Shown: positions 12,427 to 23,998, counted from the stretch's first letter. The stretch: 58,812 bases of DNA from Ectocarpus siliculosus (GCA_000310025.1 FN649743.1:1807019-1865830); one strand, 5' to 3'. The notes: generated by a model from the letters alone, not told the origin. Numbers and translations are program-made.

Positions 12427-13120
12427 CTGGCGATCGCAGATAACAGGTTAGATGGTACCAGAGTTTTTTTTGTTGATGTGACCTTATTTCGCCCCACACA
12501 GTCACAACGAAAGATACCAGGTCCTCCCAATCATCCCGCTGTGTTGCGTGTCTCGTGTGACCAACCTACTGTTCGGTCTTACATAACGTGCATGCCATAA
12601 ACTCACGGGGTACAGGGTAAAGGTTTCACTCATTCTTTCGTACACTCTGCCCCCACTGTTATACACCGCTTTTTATGGCTGCAGAATGTTGCAAGAAAAA
12701 ATAAAGTTAATGCAAGTTTTCTTCCACCGTTCCTCATGTACGCTCAGACCCATGTTTATGGTCGCCAAATCTTTGAAAAAAATCTTCAAATATTATCAAA
12801 CATTTGCGCGCGAATATCTGCCAGAGGAACATTTGAGTACCGTTTTTATGGGCAAAAAAATCTTTATCGTGTGGTTTCTCGAAATACATCGCACGTGCGG
12901 CGGGAATCGTGGTCTACTGCTACCAAACGATTTGTGACAGACAAACCACAAATGCGTCATGGAAACTGAATTTAACGAGCTCGCAAAGGGATCCCCACAA
13001 CCCTTGATGCACTGAGCTGATGGTGCGCCCGCCAATATGTGGCGATAGCGCTCCGGGCGTGCGAGAAAAAATTTTCTCGGTGTCAAAAAGAGACCAAAAC
13101 GTGCGTCAGCGCTTCCCAAC

Positions 13121-13588
13121 GGCAAAAAGTCGGCCGCTTGAGAGGACACGTGAGTACAAAACTATCCAGCTCTCGTCCTCTAGACCATCGATTCATGTTT
13201 TGTCTTCTTGGGTGTCTTCTCCATCAACGACTCTCATCCGGTTGTGCGTGGGTTGGCAGTGGCCGCGCTCAGCCGGCAGGGAGGCACATCGTTATGCGCG
13301 CAAAGTTGTGGACACAACGTTTTTTTCGGTCTATTTTTTCACTTGAATATAGAGGGCTTGTTCCTCCGTCCCAAAAAAGACTTTTTCAACACATCGAGTT
13401 CACAGCGACGCGCCTCCCTGCCTGTTGAGTAAGTCCACTGCTGAACCACGCACACCCGGATGAGAGCCGTTGATGGAGAAGACACCCAAGAAGACAAAAA
13501 CATGAATCGATGGTCTAGAGGACGAGAGCTGGATAGTTTTGTACTCACCTCTCCTCTCAAGCAGCCGACTTTTTGCCGTTTGGAGACA
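13121..13588. mobile_element. Inner fold-back element with arms of about 175 bp
   Basis: Left arm about 13121-13296 and right arm about 13410-13588 are reverse complements over almost their full length. They share, for example, CTCTCGTCCTCTAGACCATC and the following stretch around 13170-13240. The spacer is about 115 bases. The arms are clearly more similar to each other than those of the outer element, which suggests a younger insertion or more recent gene conversion. No coding capacity. Confidence 0.75.
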
Positions 13589-13827
13589 CAAACCACGCTT
13601 TCTCCGTGCCCTCCAAACCACCCCTGTCTGTTTGTTTTTTTGTGCACGCTTGACGAGCTCCCGCCATGTATCAGCCGGCAAAACATTGACACGGTGACTC
13701 TAGGGTTGTCCGGATCCCTCTATGAGCTTGCTACGTTGAGTGTGCGCTACGCAGTGGTTGGTGTTTAGGACGGAAGGGGCGGTCGTCTACTAATCCCGCC
13801 GCTCTTGGGAAACATTTTCGCGACCTG

Positions 13828-13906
13828 CCCCATTTCAAAATGTTTGAGAATATTTTGTCAAACGAGCGACTTTTGCCCCATTTCAAAATGTTTGAGAATA
13901 TTTTGG
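13828..13906. repeat. 46-bp direct duplication inside fold-back arm
   Basis: CCCCATTTCAAAATGTTTGA followed by GAATATTTTG occurs at about 13828 and again at about 13874. The repeat is confined to the right arm of the outer fold-back element. Confidence 0.75.
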
Positions 13907-14327
13907 CGAAGATTTTCTCCCATAAACAGTGAAACAAAATCTTTGTCCGCAAATGTTTGAAAATATAAACATTTTCGCAAAGATTTGGCGACCATAAACA
14001 TGGGTCTCAGTATGGGAGCTAAAAGTTGCACAAAAAGTTTTGAAACTTTTTCTCGGGAGCAAAAAGTTGCAATCTGGAGGAACAGTTCTGAAACTATTTC
14101 GCGACGAAGGTGTCGAAGAAAAGTTGCACGGCGCAACTTCCGCCAATCCACGTCAAGCTCCTACAACCGGTACCACACACGTAGACACTCTCCAGCTTCG
14201 ATTGTGGGAAGGCCGTGATCACCGATATCTCGACGAATACTTAACTAGTTGCCTCAAGGTTTGGCGCCGTGAGGTGCCGCATGCGCCGGGAAGAAAAGTT
14301 TATGCTGTGCACGACCGTCAACGGCCG

Positions 14328-14745
14328 CGAGCCGCTAGTTCAAGTACGGTGTTTTCGACCGCCACGGGTTTGGTTATCCACCGATAACTTTCCGAAGGAG
14401 GAAGCAACAGCAATAGCAAGGCCACTCGGCGGGAGGTAGCTCTCTGCTCCATCTTTCATGCCCAAGTTTTGGTGCCGTGGGGTATCGTGAGCGTCGGGAA
14501 AGAAGTTTTGATTGACACAAAAATGCCCCACGTCAGAGAGCGGTTGGTTCAAGTTCGCGGGGATTGTGTGCTCATGGTTTGGTTTTCCAGCGATACCTTT
14601 TCGAAGGAGGAGACAACAGCAACAGCAATGCCACCCCGAGGGAGCTAGCTCTACCCAGCATCTTTCTGGTACCAGGATAGATGGGGTATCGTGCGTGTTG
14701 AGAAAACATGTTGCAACTACCCTCTCCCGCACGCTCTGGCCGTTT
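14328..14745. repeat. Degenerate tandem duplication, unit about 211 bp
   Basis: Two diverged copies, about 14328-14535 and 14540-14745. Shared landmarks in order are GGTTCAAGT-like, GTTTGGTT, CGATA, TTCGAAGGAGGA-like, an AACAGCAA run, GGAG-TAGCTCT, CATCTTTC and GGGGTATCGTG. No protein resemblance was found in either. Confidence 0.6.
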
Positions 14746-15004
14746 TTTTCGCGGTGTGACATGTAAGTCGTGGGCCTGCTTCTCGTCGTTGCTAAAAAAA
14801 AACATGCCTCCGCATTCCAGTCCTCCCGTGCACAAAACTTTCTTCGTCCCATAAAGAGCGTGCACCTAAAGTTCCATTGACGAAAGTTCCCGACCAAAAG
14901 TTGCAAAAAAAAATCTTGTACAACTTCCTGCTGCCCTATAAAGCGGTGTTACCACACTTTCACGTCGCGGAATTTCGTGCGATTGATACGGAATGTTAAA
15001 TATC

Positions 15005-15231
15005 CTACATGCCGTATATGACACAAGATAACACACCCCCTGGGCCGATTTTCAAAGCTCGATTTCTCAACAGCAGGAAGAGTCACAGCGCCGAAAACGG
15101 CGGCGTTGGAACCGTCTCGTCGAGAGGTTTTCGAAAATGTATTGTTTCGTTTATGCATCCTCTTCGTCGTGGAGTAATCGAGCTTTGAAAATCGGTCCAG
15201 GGGGTGTGTTATCTTGTGTCATATACGGTAG
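15005..15231. mobile_element. MITE with terminal inverted repeats of about 55 bp
   Basis: The left end (CTACATGCCGTATATGACAC, continuing to about 15064) is the reverse complement of 15176-15231, which ends in ATATACGGTAG. Element length is about 227 bases with a short unique centre and no coding potential. Ends read CTAC...GTAG. No clear target-site duplication is visible, so the family cannot be assigned. Confidence 0.85.
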
Positions 15232-17224
15232 TTCTTCGTGAAACGTTCTGTCGACCTCGTGGGGGACCCTGCCGCTTATCGTTTGGCTATCGTACGGATA
15301 AGGAAACGTGCTAGGATCGCTCGTTCAGCTTTTTCGCGTTTTGTGGTATTCCGCAGGACATTTATTTATTAGTTTTTCTCAACGTTATTACCTCTGCGGT
15401 GCTTGCTTTGCTTTGCATCGCGATTCCATGTATGTACAGTTCTTCCTTTCCGTTGCCGACCGTTTGGAAATCGCTTCCACATTGTTTGGGCCTATTGTGA
15501 GGGAAAAAACTGCCCACTCAAGCCCACTAATACTCTGGGTCAGTATGAGTTATTCTGAGGATGAACCAAATCTTCAACTCATTTGCTGTTATACTTGCCG
15601 CAACGTCTAGACACAGCAGCTCGCTGCCGTGTTCAAAGATTCTTCTTTATTACCACCTACAAATGATGTTGTATAGATTGAAGAGCTGCACGTACAGTGC
15701 TGTCTTGTGGACATTCTCCATTCTCCTGTGTTGGCATGCGCAGGTACTACTGTGTAGACTATGCCAAAACAATGTATCCTTGGCGCACACCTTCGTCTTC
15801 GGGCCATACTTTTTTTTCCCGCCCCTTAAGGAGTTGGATCCTCCTTGCAGCGAAGCCAGCATGATGGAGAGGTCTCTTCGGTGCTGTCTCCAACGGACGT
15901 CTGCAGCTTGCTAGAGTGTGCATGTATGCTCTGGGGGCAAGCGACAAGCGACGCTGTCGAAGAAACGCGGCGCAATAGAAACGCGGCGCAATATGAAAAA
16001 AACAAGTAGATGAAACTGCCGGTGGTTCACACGTACTGGACGACGGCCTTCGGAAAGAGCAACGGCAGTGGAAGTAACCAAGATCTCAGTGGCAATAACG
16101 GCCCCTCAAACACCGCCAAGATACAAGCCGACAGGTACGTGGCGCTTCGCGTTGTCGATCCAGATCAGATAGCCCGCAACAAACAAAGAGAGTCGGCTCG
16201 TTTGCAAGATGACGCGTATGTGGTCTACACGACCAATCTTTGCCGGCGAAGTGCAGGATCATCAGCAGTCTCCCCTCTCTCTTGCGGATTGCTTACAACA
16301 TATAGGTCTGGTGACCTACTCTACTCTTCCTGCAGTGCAGGGATTTGAGTGTACGGTAGATACCCGGGTCCGTCGAGCTATTTACCGTCGTAGATGCACT
16401 TAGATGGCGAGCCTATACATGTCTGCTACTACAACAGCAGTACTCGGTCCCTGGCTGTTAGTTGAAAACTGGATTGCTGCTTTTCCATGATGACTCTGCC
16501 CAAAAACAACGAAACCCAACTGGCTGCTGTTTGGTGTCTTTAAAAGTACTAACTGCTCATCTAGACGCGTACGATCACAACCTATACGGACACCAAAACG
16601 ACGTAGTTTAACTTCCCCCCCCCCGTCCCATGCTCTTCTTGTATCTACAGATAAATACTTGTAGTATCTTCGTAATTCATGTAGTTGAGGAAATGCGTTA
16701 TGTAGAACATATTTATACGAACGTGATCATTTATACATTGAAAAATAGTGTGTCGCAGAAAGGAGGTATTTGGCGAGCAGCAATAAAATCACCTCGAAAC
16801 AACACGTTTAGTTCAATTTTGTTGTTCATCGCTTGCACCTAGCTGTCCTACACGGCCCCCTCCCTCCCTAGAGGAGCTCGGATCCGGGGGCACTTAAAAG
16901 AGTGTCTCCGCGGTACCTCTTGCAAAATAGTTGAAGAGAAAGGCGGGTCGAACCATCCTTTCCTCATGGTTACTCACGAACAAGCGCTCCCCACTGCCAC
17001 TGCTGAGGAGTATTCAGCAGGAAAGGCCGAGCATCACCTCTAGCCCAGAATCGAAACCAACCCTAGCCATTATTAGATAGAATGTGACACATTCACCTAT
17101 TCTCCAATTGAGTGTGTGGAGAGAGAGCCACCGTCACGACCGCTTTCTGGACGCCGTCTGTTTTTCGTTTTGCTTAAAAATTTCCTGTTATTGGCGTGGT
17201 TTCGCCCACTCCATGCATCGCAGT
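15232..17224. other. Intergenic, no supported gene
   Basis: About 2 kb upstream of the LC8 gene. A stretch at 16010-16136 is open from an ATG and ends at a donor-like G/GTACGTGG, but has no family resemblance and no partner exon that I can defend. A run of ten C lies near 16615. Nothing else was recognised. Confidence 0.4.
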
Positions 17225-17776
17225 AAGGGCGCGGTGGGGATTGCAGTTTTCCTCTTCAAAAATCCAGGAAACGCCTGCATATCTCAGTTTTTTAAAGTCT
17301 TACTCCAGTACGAAATTTCAATCGCAAATCAACCGTCCGCTGACCCCCTCTCGTGTACAATGTTAATATCTGAGATTGATTGTAGCCCTTGCGATTCACT
17401 GCAGACTGGCGGATCGCGATTTCCAAACGATCCCTCTATCACCGAGATCGGTGAGCTACAAGCAGGCTTATTGCAGCTGCTGTGCGGTCCGATGAAACGC
17501 TTCAAGCATACAGCAACGGCGAATCAACGCCTATGTGTGTCTGTGGGGCCGCGAACTTCAGCGCAGCTCTTCACTCACATGTTCTTCGCGGACCGCTAGT
17601 CTGCAGTGTATCGCAAGGGCTACAATCTCAGATACTAACATTGCACACGAGAGGGGGTCAGCGGACGGTTAATTTCGATTGAAGTTTCGTACTGGAGTTA
17701 GACTTTGGAAAACTGAGATATGCAGGCGTTTCCTGGATTTTTGAGGAGGAAAACTGCGATCCCCACCGCGCCCTTG
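17225..17776. mobile_element. Fold-back element with arms of about 180 bp
   Basis: Left arm 17225-17405 and right arm 17601-17776 are near-identical reverse complements (outer end AAGGGCGCGGTGGGGAT, inner end ACTGCAG). They enclose about 195 unique bases. No transposase is encoded. It lies just upstream of the LC8 coding start, within its 5' region. Confidence 0.82.
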
Positions 17777-17872
17777 AAGAGGTGTACCCATATATGGCAC
17801 ACAATTTTCAGCATAAAACAAACAAATGATGAAAACACGACACCTTTCCCGTAGGCAGAAGACCGAGCAAAC

Positions 17873-19700
17873 ATGGGAGAAATGGTGCCTGACTGGGCGC
17901 AAATGTGGGGGGCTAAGGTCAAGATGCCAACAGACATGCGCGACGACATGCTGAGAGATGCCATCGAGACATGCAGGGATGCCTTGGATCACTGTGCGGA
18001 TTTCGAAGCAGAAGGTATTGCTAAATACTGTACACCAGACAGGCCGCTTGTCGATTGGGCTGTATAGGAATCAACGCTACAGAAAACGGACGTAGGCGTT
18101 GATATTGGCAGTTCCGTGAGGTCATGCGTCACACAACTTGACGACACAGCAAACGTAAAGGTTCTTCTGGGCTGAAATAAGCGGTTGGTTGACACTAAAT
18201 GTTGTCGCGTGGGCACGAAATTGCTTCGAGGAAGAGTAGCAGTAATCCTCTGCCTACGCTTTTAGACTGTCGATGATGAGAGAGAGTATATAACACCGCT
18301 AAAGTACTCGTTATCCTTCGTAGTTGTTTTATGTGAGAAGATAATGGTTCCTGAAGCGCTTGCGAGAGACTCCGACGGTATTTTCCCTTTTCAAATAATT
18401 GAGTTTCACGCTTTCAAAACAGGACTAGCGGCAGCAGAGAAGATCAAAAAGCATTTCGACGCGCGGTGGGACCCCAGCTGGCATGTCATAATCGGTCGAA
18501 ATTTCGGCTCTTTCGTGACGCACGAAACAACGTGAGTCTTCTCTGTTGCAGTCTGTCTAGATACGGAACGGAAACGCGTATCCTTTAGCTCGTAACAGGT
18601 GTACAATGGCGCGTGCAAGCGTCTGTTGAGCGGGGCAAGACTTGTACTGCCTAGATCTTCTATGTAGGAACGCTCGTTGTTCGCTGCGTTGAGTATCACC
18701 ATCATGGTTGAGGCAGCGTGATTGACGCCGTTGACACCATTGACCAACTGCCAGCTTTACGGTGATGACCGCATCCTACCTCACGACAACCCGGATCCAC
18801 TTGGTATGGCTCCAATGCTGGGGATAGGTTTGTTTCGCCCAAGGCGTTATCGTCTTGGCTCCCGTCACCGCGTCCACTGTTTTTCACGTGAAGAGGCTTC
18901 ATGTCATATGATCCGTAGTTTGAACAGAAGCGTACGGGAGACATGATTTTAGACGCGTTGCTTTTACTCTTCAACGCAAAAAAGACTACAGTAGCAGCAT
19001 ATTTCCGGACACGTTACCACCTCCCGTGTATCTCCCTCCCTCCTTCTCCCTCAGGAGGACGAAAACTAGGATGGCCTTTTGATTGCGTTGTGCCCTGTTC
19101 GTGTATGGTTCTTCCCGTGGTAAATCTCACTCGGGTCTTTCGGTTTGAGGATCTTGCTTGTGGTGCATGCGACACAGAGCCCTCGCTAGACACTGAGCTC
19201 CAATGGGCGACACAACATCGTATACCTACTCAACAGATGTTCGAACATGTAGTTTAGGCCCTCAAGCGGCGTGACATCTTCATCTTCCCAAAGTGGCAGA
19301 GAAACTGGTATCCCGAAAGAATTGGCTTGGTTGGTTGCCATCCAGGCTACTGGGACGACGTTCCTGAAACATATTCAGGACGAAGAGTAACTTGCTGGCA
19401 GTTCTGGGGTCTTCAGCTATTGTCTTTTTTCCCGCCAGTGACCTGGATTGTTATTTCTCGGGGCTTACTTGTCCTGAATGAGGTCTAGCTTACCCATCAT
19501 GTTCGCCTAATCAAAACGGTAATTTGATGGTTATGCTAAGGCACGACCTTCCCCCGCGCGCGCGCTACTCATCATTCCGTTTTCCTCTTGACTCCCGCGC
19601 TTGCTATGGACCTGGCATCCCCATCTCTCCCTCGCACGAAAGGTGTTTCGTTTACTTCTACTTGGCAGACAAAGCGATCATGATGTACAAGGCCGGCTGA
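17873..19700 (+). CDS. DYNLL: LC8-type dynein light chain
   Basis: Small hub subunit of cytoplasmic, axonemal and intraflagellar-transport dyneins that dimerises and binds intermediate-chain peptides. Exons: 17873-18014, 18423-18531, 19643-19700; 309 nt, 102 residues, phases 1 then 2. Exon 1 gives the first helices ([20 protein letters not shown]). Exon 2 gives helix 2 and the core LC8 signature ([20 protein letters not shown]). Exon 3, only 58 nt behind a 1.1-kb intron, gives the last strands ([18 protein letters not shown], stop TGA 19698-19700), equivalent to the usual FIYFYLGQVAILLFKSG. The usual Gly of FYLG is Ala here. The N-terminus is about 13 residues longer than in most LC8 proteins. 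ATG 17873 was chosen because it is the first in the exon, but an acceptor-like CCCGTAG at 17856 leaves an upstream coding exon possible. Confidence 0.93.
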
Positions 19701-22007
19701 CAGCAATGGTTCTTTCTATTGGCGCGAACGGCAAGGAGCGAAGCGCGTCCCGATGTACCCTCTGACGTGATCTACCACGGGGAACTTGTTGTATCTTAAG
19801 GAATCACCGCACGTCACGCGCAAGGCGGTATTGGTGTTGTTCCGGAACGACGAACATGCCGTCCACTCAAGTTCGAAGGATAGATACTACAGTAGGCCGG
19901 TGGCGGGGGTCTCGCTTGTTAAGAACCAATATCCTTGAGATAGCTGGAAACGCATCTGAATGGACGCGGACTTTCCTCTAGGGGGCCTCTCGGCGGGGGG
20001 CTCTATTCCGTATTCTGCGTCGCCTACTGAGTACCGACCAGGCGCAGAAGAAGTAAGCGTACTAAGGTCGTCGCACATGGCGACAGAGGCGCGGCGTGCT
20101 CTTCTGTGAGAAAGTTTTGTGACGAATTCAGGGCATGTACGCCTTGTCTTGCAGAAGTCGTCGCTATGTTCCAGCTGATATAGGTACCACGCTGAGGGAC
20201 AGCGTAGAAGGTCAATCATACACGATTCAAACCCCACGCCGTGCAAGAAGAAAACAGCTACAACACTGCTGTTGTGTCCATGCTGACTTGGTCAATACAA
20301 TGATCTCAAACATCGGGTGTTCTCAATCACCCCACTCCAGCCGCACTCTCCTTCAATGTGAGCTTCGACCTGTTTTGCGAAAAGGTATCATCGCAGCCAG
20401 GTGGTGATGTTGGTGCCCATATCTTGAAATAAAGAGATGCACCATGATCAACGCGCTCGGAAGAAAACTCAGCAGTGTATTTGTTGTCGTAACGCGCTGC
20501 AGCAGCGCTAAATGTCAAGCGCCTGTATCAACAGACAAGGCAAGGCTTCCTGGCCTCGACATATCGACTGGACGATGATATACCTTAGTGCGCAGAATTA
20601 GCTCAACCCATCGAGCAATAACAATAGACATATCGCCTACCATTGGTGAGAGAGTCTTGAGTTCCTCCCATATACTTTTGGGAGCAGTGCCTCCTCTGCC
20701 GAAAACCCCAACATGGTAACTAGTTCCCAAGTAACTCGCCAAACACACAGCAATTGTTGCCACCCACCTGGACAGGCTCGACATGAGTAACCGACGCTCT
20801 CCACCTGCACAACATCTCGTGATAAGCGACGTTAACACTAGCAGCAGCTGTTGGGGTCATGCTGGGGTGCCCTTGTGTGCACACGGCATGGGAGAAGTAT
20901 TGCTGAGCCAAAGTCACGGGATCCCACAAGCAACCCGCCCGCTTGGAACAGCGAATGGTGGATATGACTTCCAGGACATGATGTTAGATGCGATCCTTGC
21001 ATATCGTCGTAAAAGGGCGGGTGTGCCCTACAGCGTGGTTATGCTCGCCCCAAATTGTGCGTGACTTGAATGATTGGCGTGGTGTCTGCTCCGATGTTAG
21101 TGAGCGACCGCACGATCCTGGTAGGGCACGCCTCAATGCTACTTCAAAGGAACAATGTCGCCCCGTTATGATCATTATGTGGTACTCACGAAATTGCGGC
21201 CAAAACCTACTGTTATGATCCCCACCTGCTGCTGCCGCTGGCGCAACAAGAACTTGGAAGATGCCTCTCGGACACATCCGGTGGCGGTGATGAGGGCTGG
21301 GTCCGCATGGCCCACTCCGGCGGTTGTCAACACAGCCATTCGGCCTTTACGTGCTGGTTTTTCGCAGCCTGACAAAGGGCTTGTACGCCACCGATTGCGC
21401 CGGCAAAATTCTTCCATCTTGCAAAATAAATGCTGTGCTATAGCTCCCGCGTATCACTTCCGAGTTCCCAAACTCTGCTGCCGTATCGAGCGGGGACGAA
21501 AGTGCCCTCCTGCGAAGTGGCCTGCCTCAAAAGTGCGTTTGGTTTCGCACCAGGAGGAGGATAACGCGCACAGGTTTACAAAAAGTGCCGTTCCGTCATT
21601 CCGTTGGACAGCCGCTCGTCGGGACTCGACTTCCCTCGATCAGCGAGCTCATCACTTCCAGATACATTGCTTCCGCAGCCGTGCAATTGGTGTGTAGCCT
21701 TAGGGTTTTTCAACTTCGAGGCTGGCGTTGGCTTTGATGAGCACCTTTTGGCCATGCTGATGCTGAGGGGGCCGGGTGCCACTTCAGAGAGGCCGGGGAG
21801 TTGAACGACAAGAGTTTACCCTCTAGACTACAACCGTAGGCTACAATGTCCGCCGTGGATCGGAATTCCGAACGGACCGGCCGTGCTCCTAGATGCTCTA
21901 TCGCTCTGCCGCTATGACAAACGTGCCTACGCTCAAGGGTACACGTGAACAAAATTTCAAGACACATAGGCCTACTAATCGAAAATCGGGGTCACTTGGG
22001 GGGGGGG
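19701..22007. other. Intergenic, mostly unassigned
   Basis: About 2.3 kb after the LC8 gene. Apart from one exon-like minus-strand stretch (listed separately) I see no gene with family resemblance. Several other open stretches on both strands lack consistent splice signals. Confidence 0.4.
19887..20103 (-). other. Orphan candidate exon
   Basis: Behind a good acceptor (CTTTCTCACAG at 20104) an open frame encodes GRYSVGDAEYGIEPPAERPP and then SIQMRFQLSQ, running to TAG at 19887. Composition is protein-like and the splice signal is strong, but no partner exon or family could be identified. It may be the last exon of an undetected or decayed minus-strand gene. Confidence 0.25.
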
Positions 22008-22110
22008 GGTGTACTCATAGTCGTGCATGCCGTAATCGTTTGACCATTGACCTCGCATCCCTACAAAGCCGGGACGGAGCACGCCGGGTTCTCACCGGAC
22101 CAGGCTCTCA
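22008..22110 (+). mobile_element. tRNA-derived SINE-like copy
   Basis: Contains a box-A-like segment (GCATGCCGTAATCGTTTGAC) and, about 50 bases later, a box-B-like GGTTCTCACCGG, the internal RNA polymerase III promoter layout of tRNA-derived SINEs. About 93 bases here are nearly identical, in inverse orientation, to 40738-40832, and a diverged relative lies at 22612-22690. Confidence 0.6.
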
Positions 22111-22457
22111 CATCACCAAGCGCGAAGCGCCGTGAGGTATTTGGCGAGTCGCATGAAGGGTGAGCTGCATCCTGCTAAGGGTGTTCGGCATCTTGTGCTT
22201 ACCTCCTTGCGTACGGATGACAGCTACGTATGACTTGATTTACTTTCTGGTGCTTTCAGTTGTAAGCACTGTGTAACTGCCTCGAGGGTGCTTGACCATT
22301 TTTAACACAACGTGGTGCGATCATCCCCCTTGCGCGGAGTGAGGGTTCTCGACCCCGCACAACATGATCTACTCGACCACCATTCATGGTTACCGCAAAA
22401 AAAAAAGACAAAGGAAAAAAAAAGACGGTTACCAGGTTGCCGAGCTCACGAAGTGAT

Positions 22458-22589
22458 CGGCTTGTTTTACAACATCGCTGCCAAGCGACGAAAACCCCAC
22501 CCCGATGGCAAACACCGGGAGGGGCGGCTTGTTTTACAACGTCGTTGCCAAGCAATGAAAACCCAACCCCGACGGCAAACACCGTGGGG
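22458..22589. repeat. Two-copy minisatellite, unit 67 bp
   Basis: CGGCTTGTTTTACAAC and the following stretch up to GGCAAACACCG occur at 22458-22524 and again at 22525-22589, with a few substitutions. The GC-rich unit sits between two SINE-like copies. Confidence 0.85.
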
Positions 22590-22611
22590 TGGGGTGGGGG
22601 GATACTCTTAT

Positions 22612-22690
22612 GTTTTGCATGCCTTAGTGGTTAGACCATTGACCACGCGTCTTCGAGAGGACGGAGCATTGTTCCCACAGGACCGATCAC
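22612..22690 (+). mobile_element. Second SINE-like copy, diverged
   Basis: GCATGCCTTAGTGGTTAGAC matches the tRNA box-A consensus better than the other copies, and ACCATTGACC follows as in the other two. The box-B half is decayed. It lies directly beside the 3' end of the LINE remnant. Confidence 0.5.
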
Positions 22691-22710
22691 CGATGGCCAA
22701 TCGTTCCTTT

Positions 22711-23998
22711 CTACTTTGCCAAAGGTGGCTCAAACATATCTTCCATCCTAACGATATCCCTTCCCGCCTTTTCAAACCACTTCCTACTCCCCAGTACAGC
22801 TACCGTCCTCTCCTCTCTATTCCATACCTCAAACATCTCCCTGTACGTCCCTTATATTTTACCCAGCTCAGTCATGTACACTTCCCTCTCCTCTTCGTAC
22901 CACGGACATTCCGCGACTACATGACCACGGTCTTCGCATTCGAAGCCGCAATCACATTTGAACTTGTCGTCTTCGTCGTCTACCGTCCTATGTCTTCGTC
23001 GACATTCTCGAAGGTCTATGTCCCCGGTCCTGAATTTGACTTTAAGCTTTGTCCCTGCATCCATTGGTCAATGTAGGTAATCCTTGAACCCTATTCCTTC
23101 TTTCAACATTCCGTACACTTCTAGACCCTCCTTATCCTTGGTTTCTTTCCTTAGATTCTGTTCTTCTCTCTCGGCACAAGCAACAGATATCTTCTCCTTG
23201 AACCCCTGTAGACCCTCCGTTTCCAGCGTTTCATCTTCGTCGATGTCTAACCCCTTCCATACGTCCTCTACAACCTTGACCCATTCCGTGGGTTGTCTAC
23301 CCCTCTTTTTGTTTGCCCACTTCGCCTCCCATACTATTCTCGGCAACGTCTCCTCTCCCATCCCGCACATGCGATACTGCTATGTCAGCTTCTTGAGTCT
23401 CTTCCCGATCGTAGGGATTGGATCCCCAATTCTGCCCTGACGGCTGCATTACTTGTGCGCTTGGAGCATCCTAGGGTGATTTTCGCTGCTTTCATCTGCG
23501 CCGCCTCGAGTTCTTTCACTACCTTCTTATTTCCTTCCCATACTTCAACGGCGTACTCTAGCGGCGGTACGATTACGCTCTTCAAAACCGCCAATTTGAT
23601 GCGTGTATCGAGGTGCCGGTTTGCGAGTATTGGGTGCAGCTTCCCTGCTCGTGCTTTGCCCTTTCCCGCTACCTTGGACATGTGTGCATTCCACGAGCAG
23701 TCTTTTGCGATTACTCCGAGGTATGTGTACTGGTCCAGTAGTGCAATCTCCTCGATCCCCCACTTCCATCTATGTTCTACTGGTTCCTCCCTGACCTCGT
23801 TGCACACCATGACAGCACTCTCATTAACGTTGGCAGACAATCTCCACTTATCAGAAAACTTCTTCGCCGCGTCAATTTGTAGTTGCAGTCCCTCAGGGGT
23901 GTCCGACATACCAACAAAATCATCCGCAAACAGCATTCCTGACACCGAAGTTTCCGGTGTCCCCTACTTTTACTTCCTTCCGGACTGCCTCTACGACG
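22711..23998 (-). pseudogene. 5'-truncated, inactivated non-LTR retrotransposon (LINE) ORF2
   Basis: Reverse transcriptase from just before the catalytic box (SGMLFADDFVG) through the thumb region (YLGVIAKDCSWNAHMS; LEYAVEVWEG), then a linker and a C-terminal Cys/His knuckle (CDCGFECEDRGHVVAEC). The copy is dead: one frameshift near 23958 just before the catalytic box, another near 23400, and in-frame stops at 23382-23380 (TAG), 23067-23065 (TGA) and 22854-22852 (TAA). The frame then stays open to TAG at 22713-22711, probably the original terminus. The 5' side stops abruptly at the G-rich minisatellite near 24000, as expected for incomplete reverse transcription. No endonuclease domain is present. 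Confidence 0.9.

Larger units (their letters stand above)
12743..14012. mobile_element. Large fold-back (inverted-repeat) element
   Basis: The 5' arm starting near 12743 (CTCAGACCCATGTTTATGG, then TCGCCAAATCTTT) recurs in reverse complement ending near 14012. Similarity decays over about 130 bases per arm (to about 12870 and from about 13890). The right arm contains a further 46-base direct duplication. No transposase frame is visible, so this is a non-autonomous terminal-inverted-repeat or fold-back element. A second hairpin (13121-13588) lies inside it. Confidence 0.65.

Noticed and set aside
16010-16136. Short ATG-initiated frame ending at a donor-like site
   Set aside because: No downstream partner in phase and no similarity. 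It could be a 5' exon of LC8 but nothing supports it.
18532-18590. A 20-bp intron in LC8 leading to an early stop
   Set aside because: Too short for splicing, and it would delete the final LC8 strands, which are found intact at 19643-19700.
22312-23440. Plus-strand open frames at 22.3-23.4 kb
   Set aside because: Antisense of the LINE reverse transcriptase and its tail.
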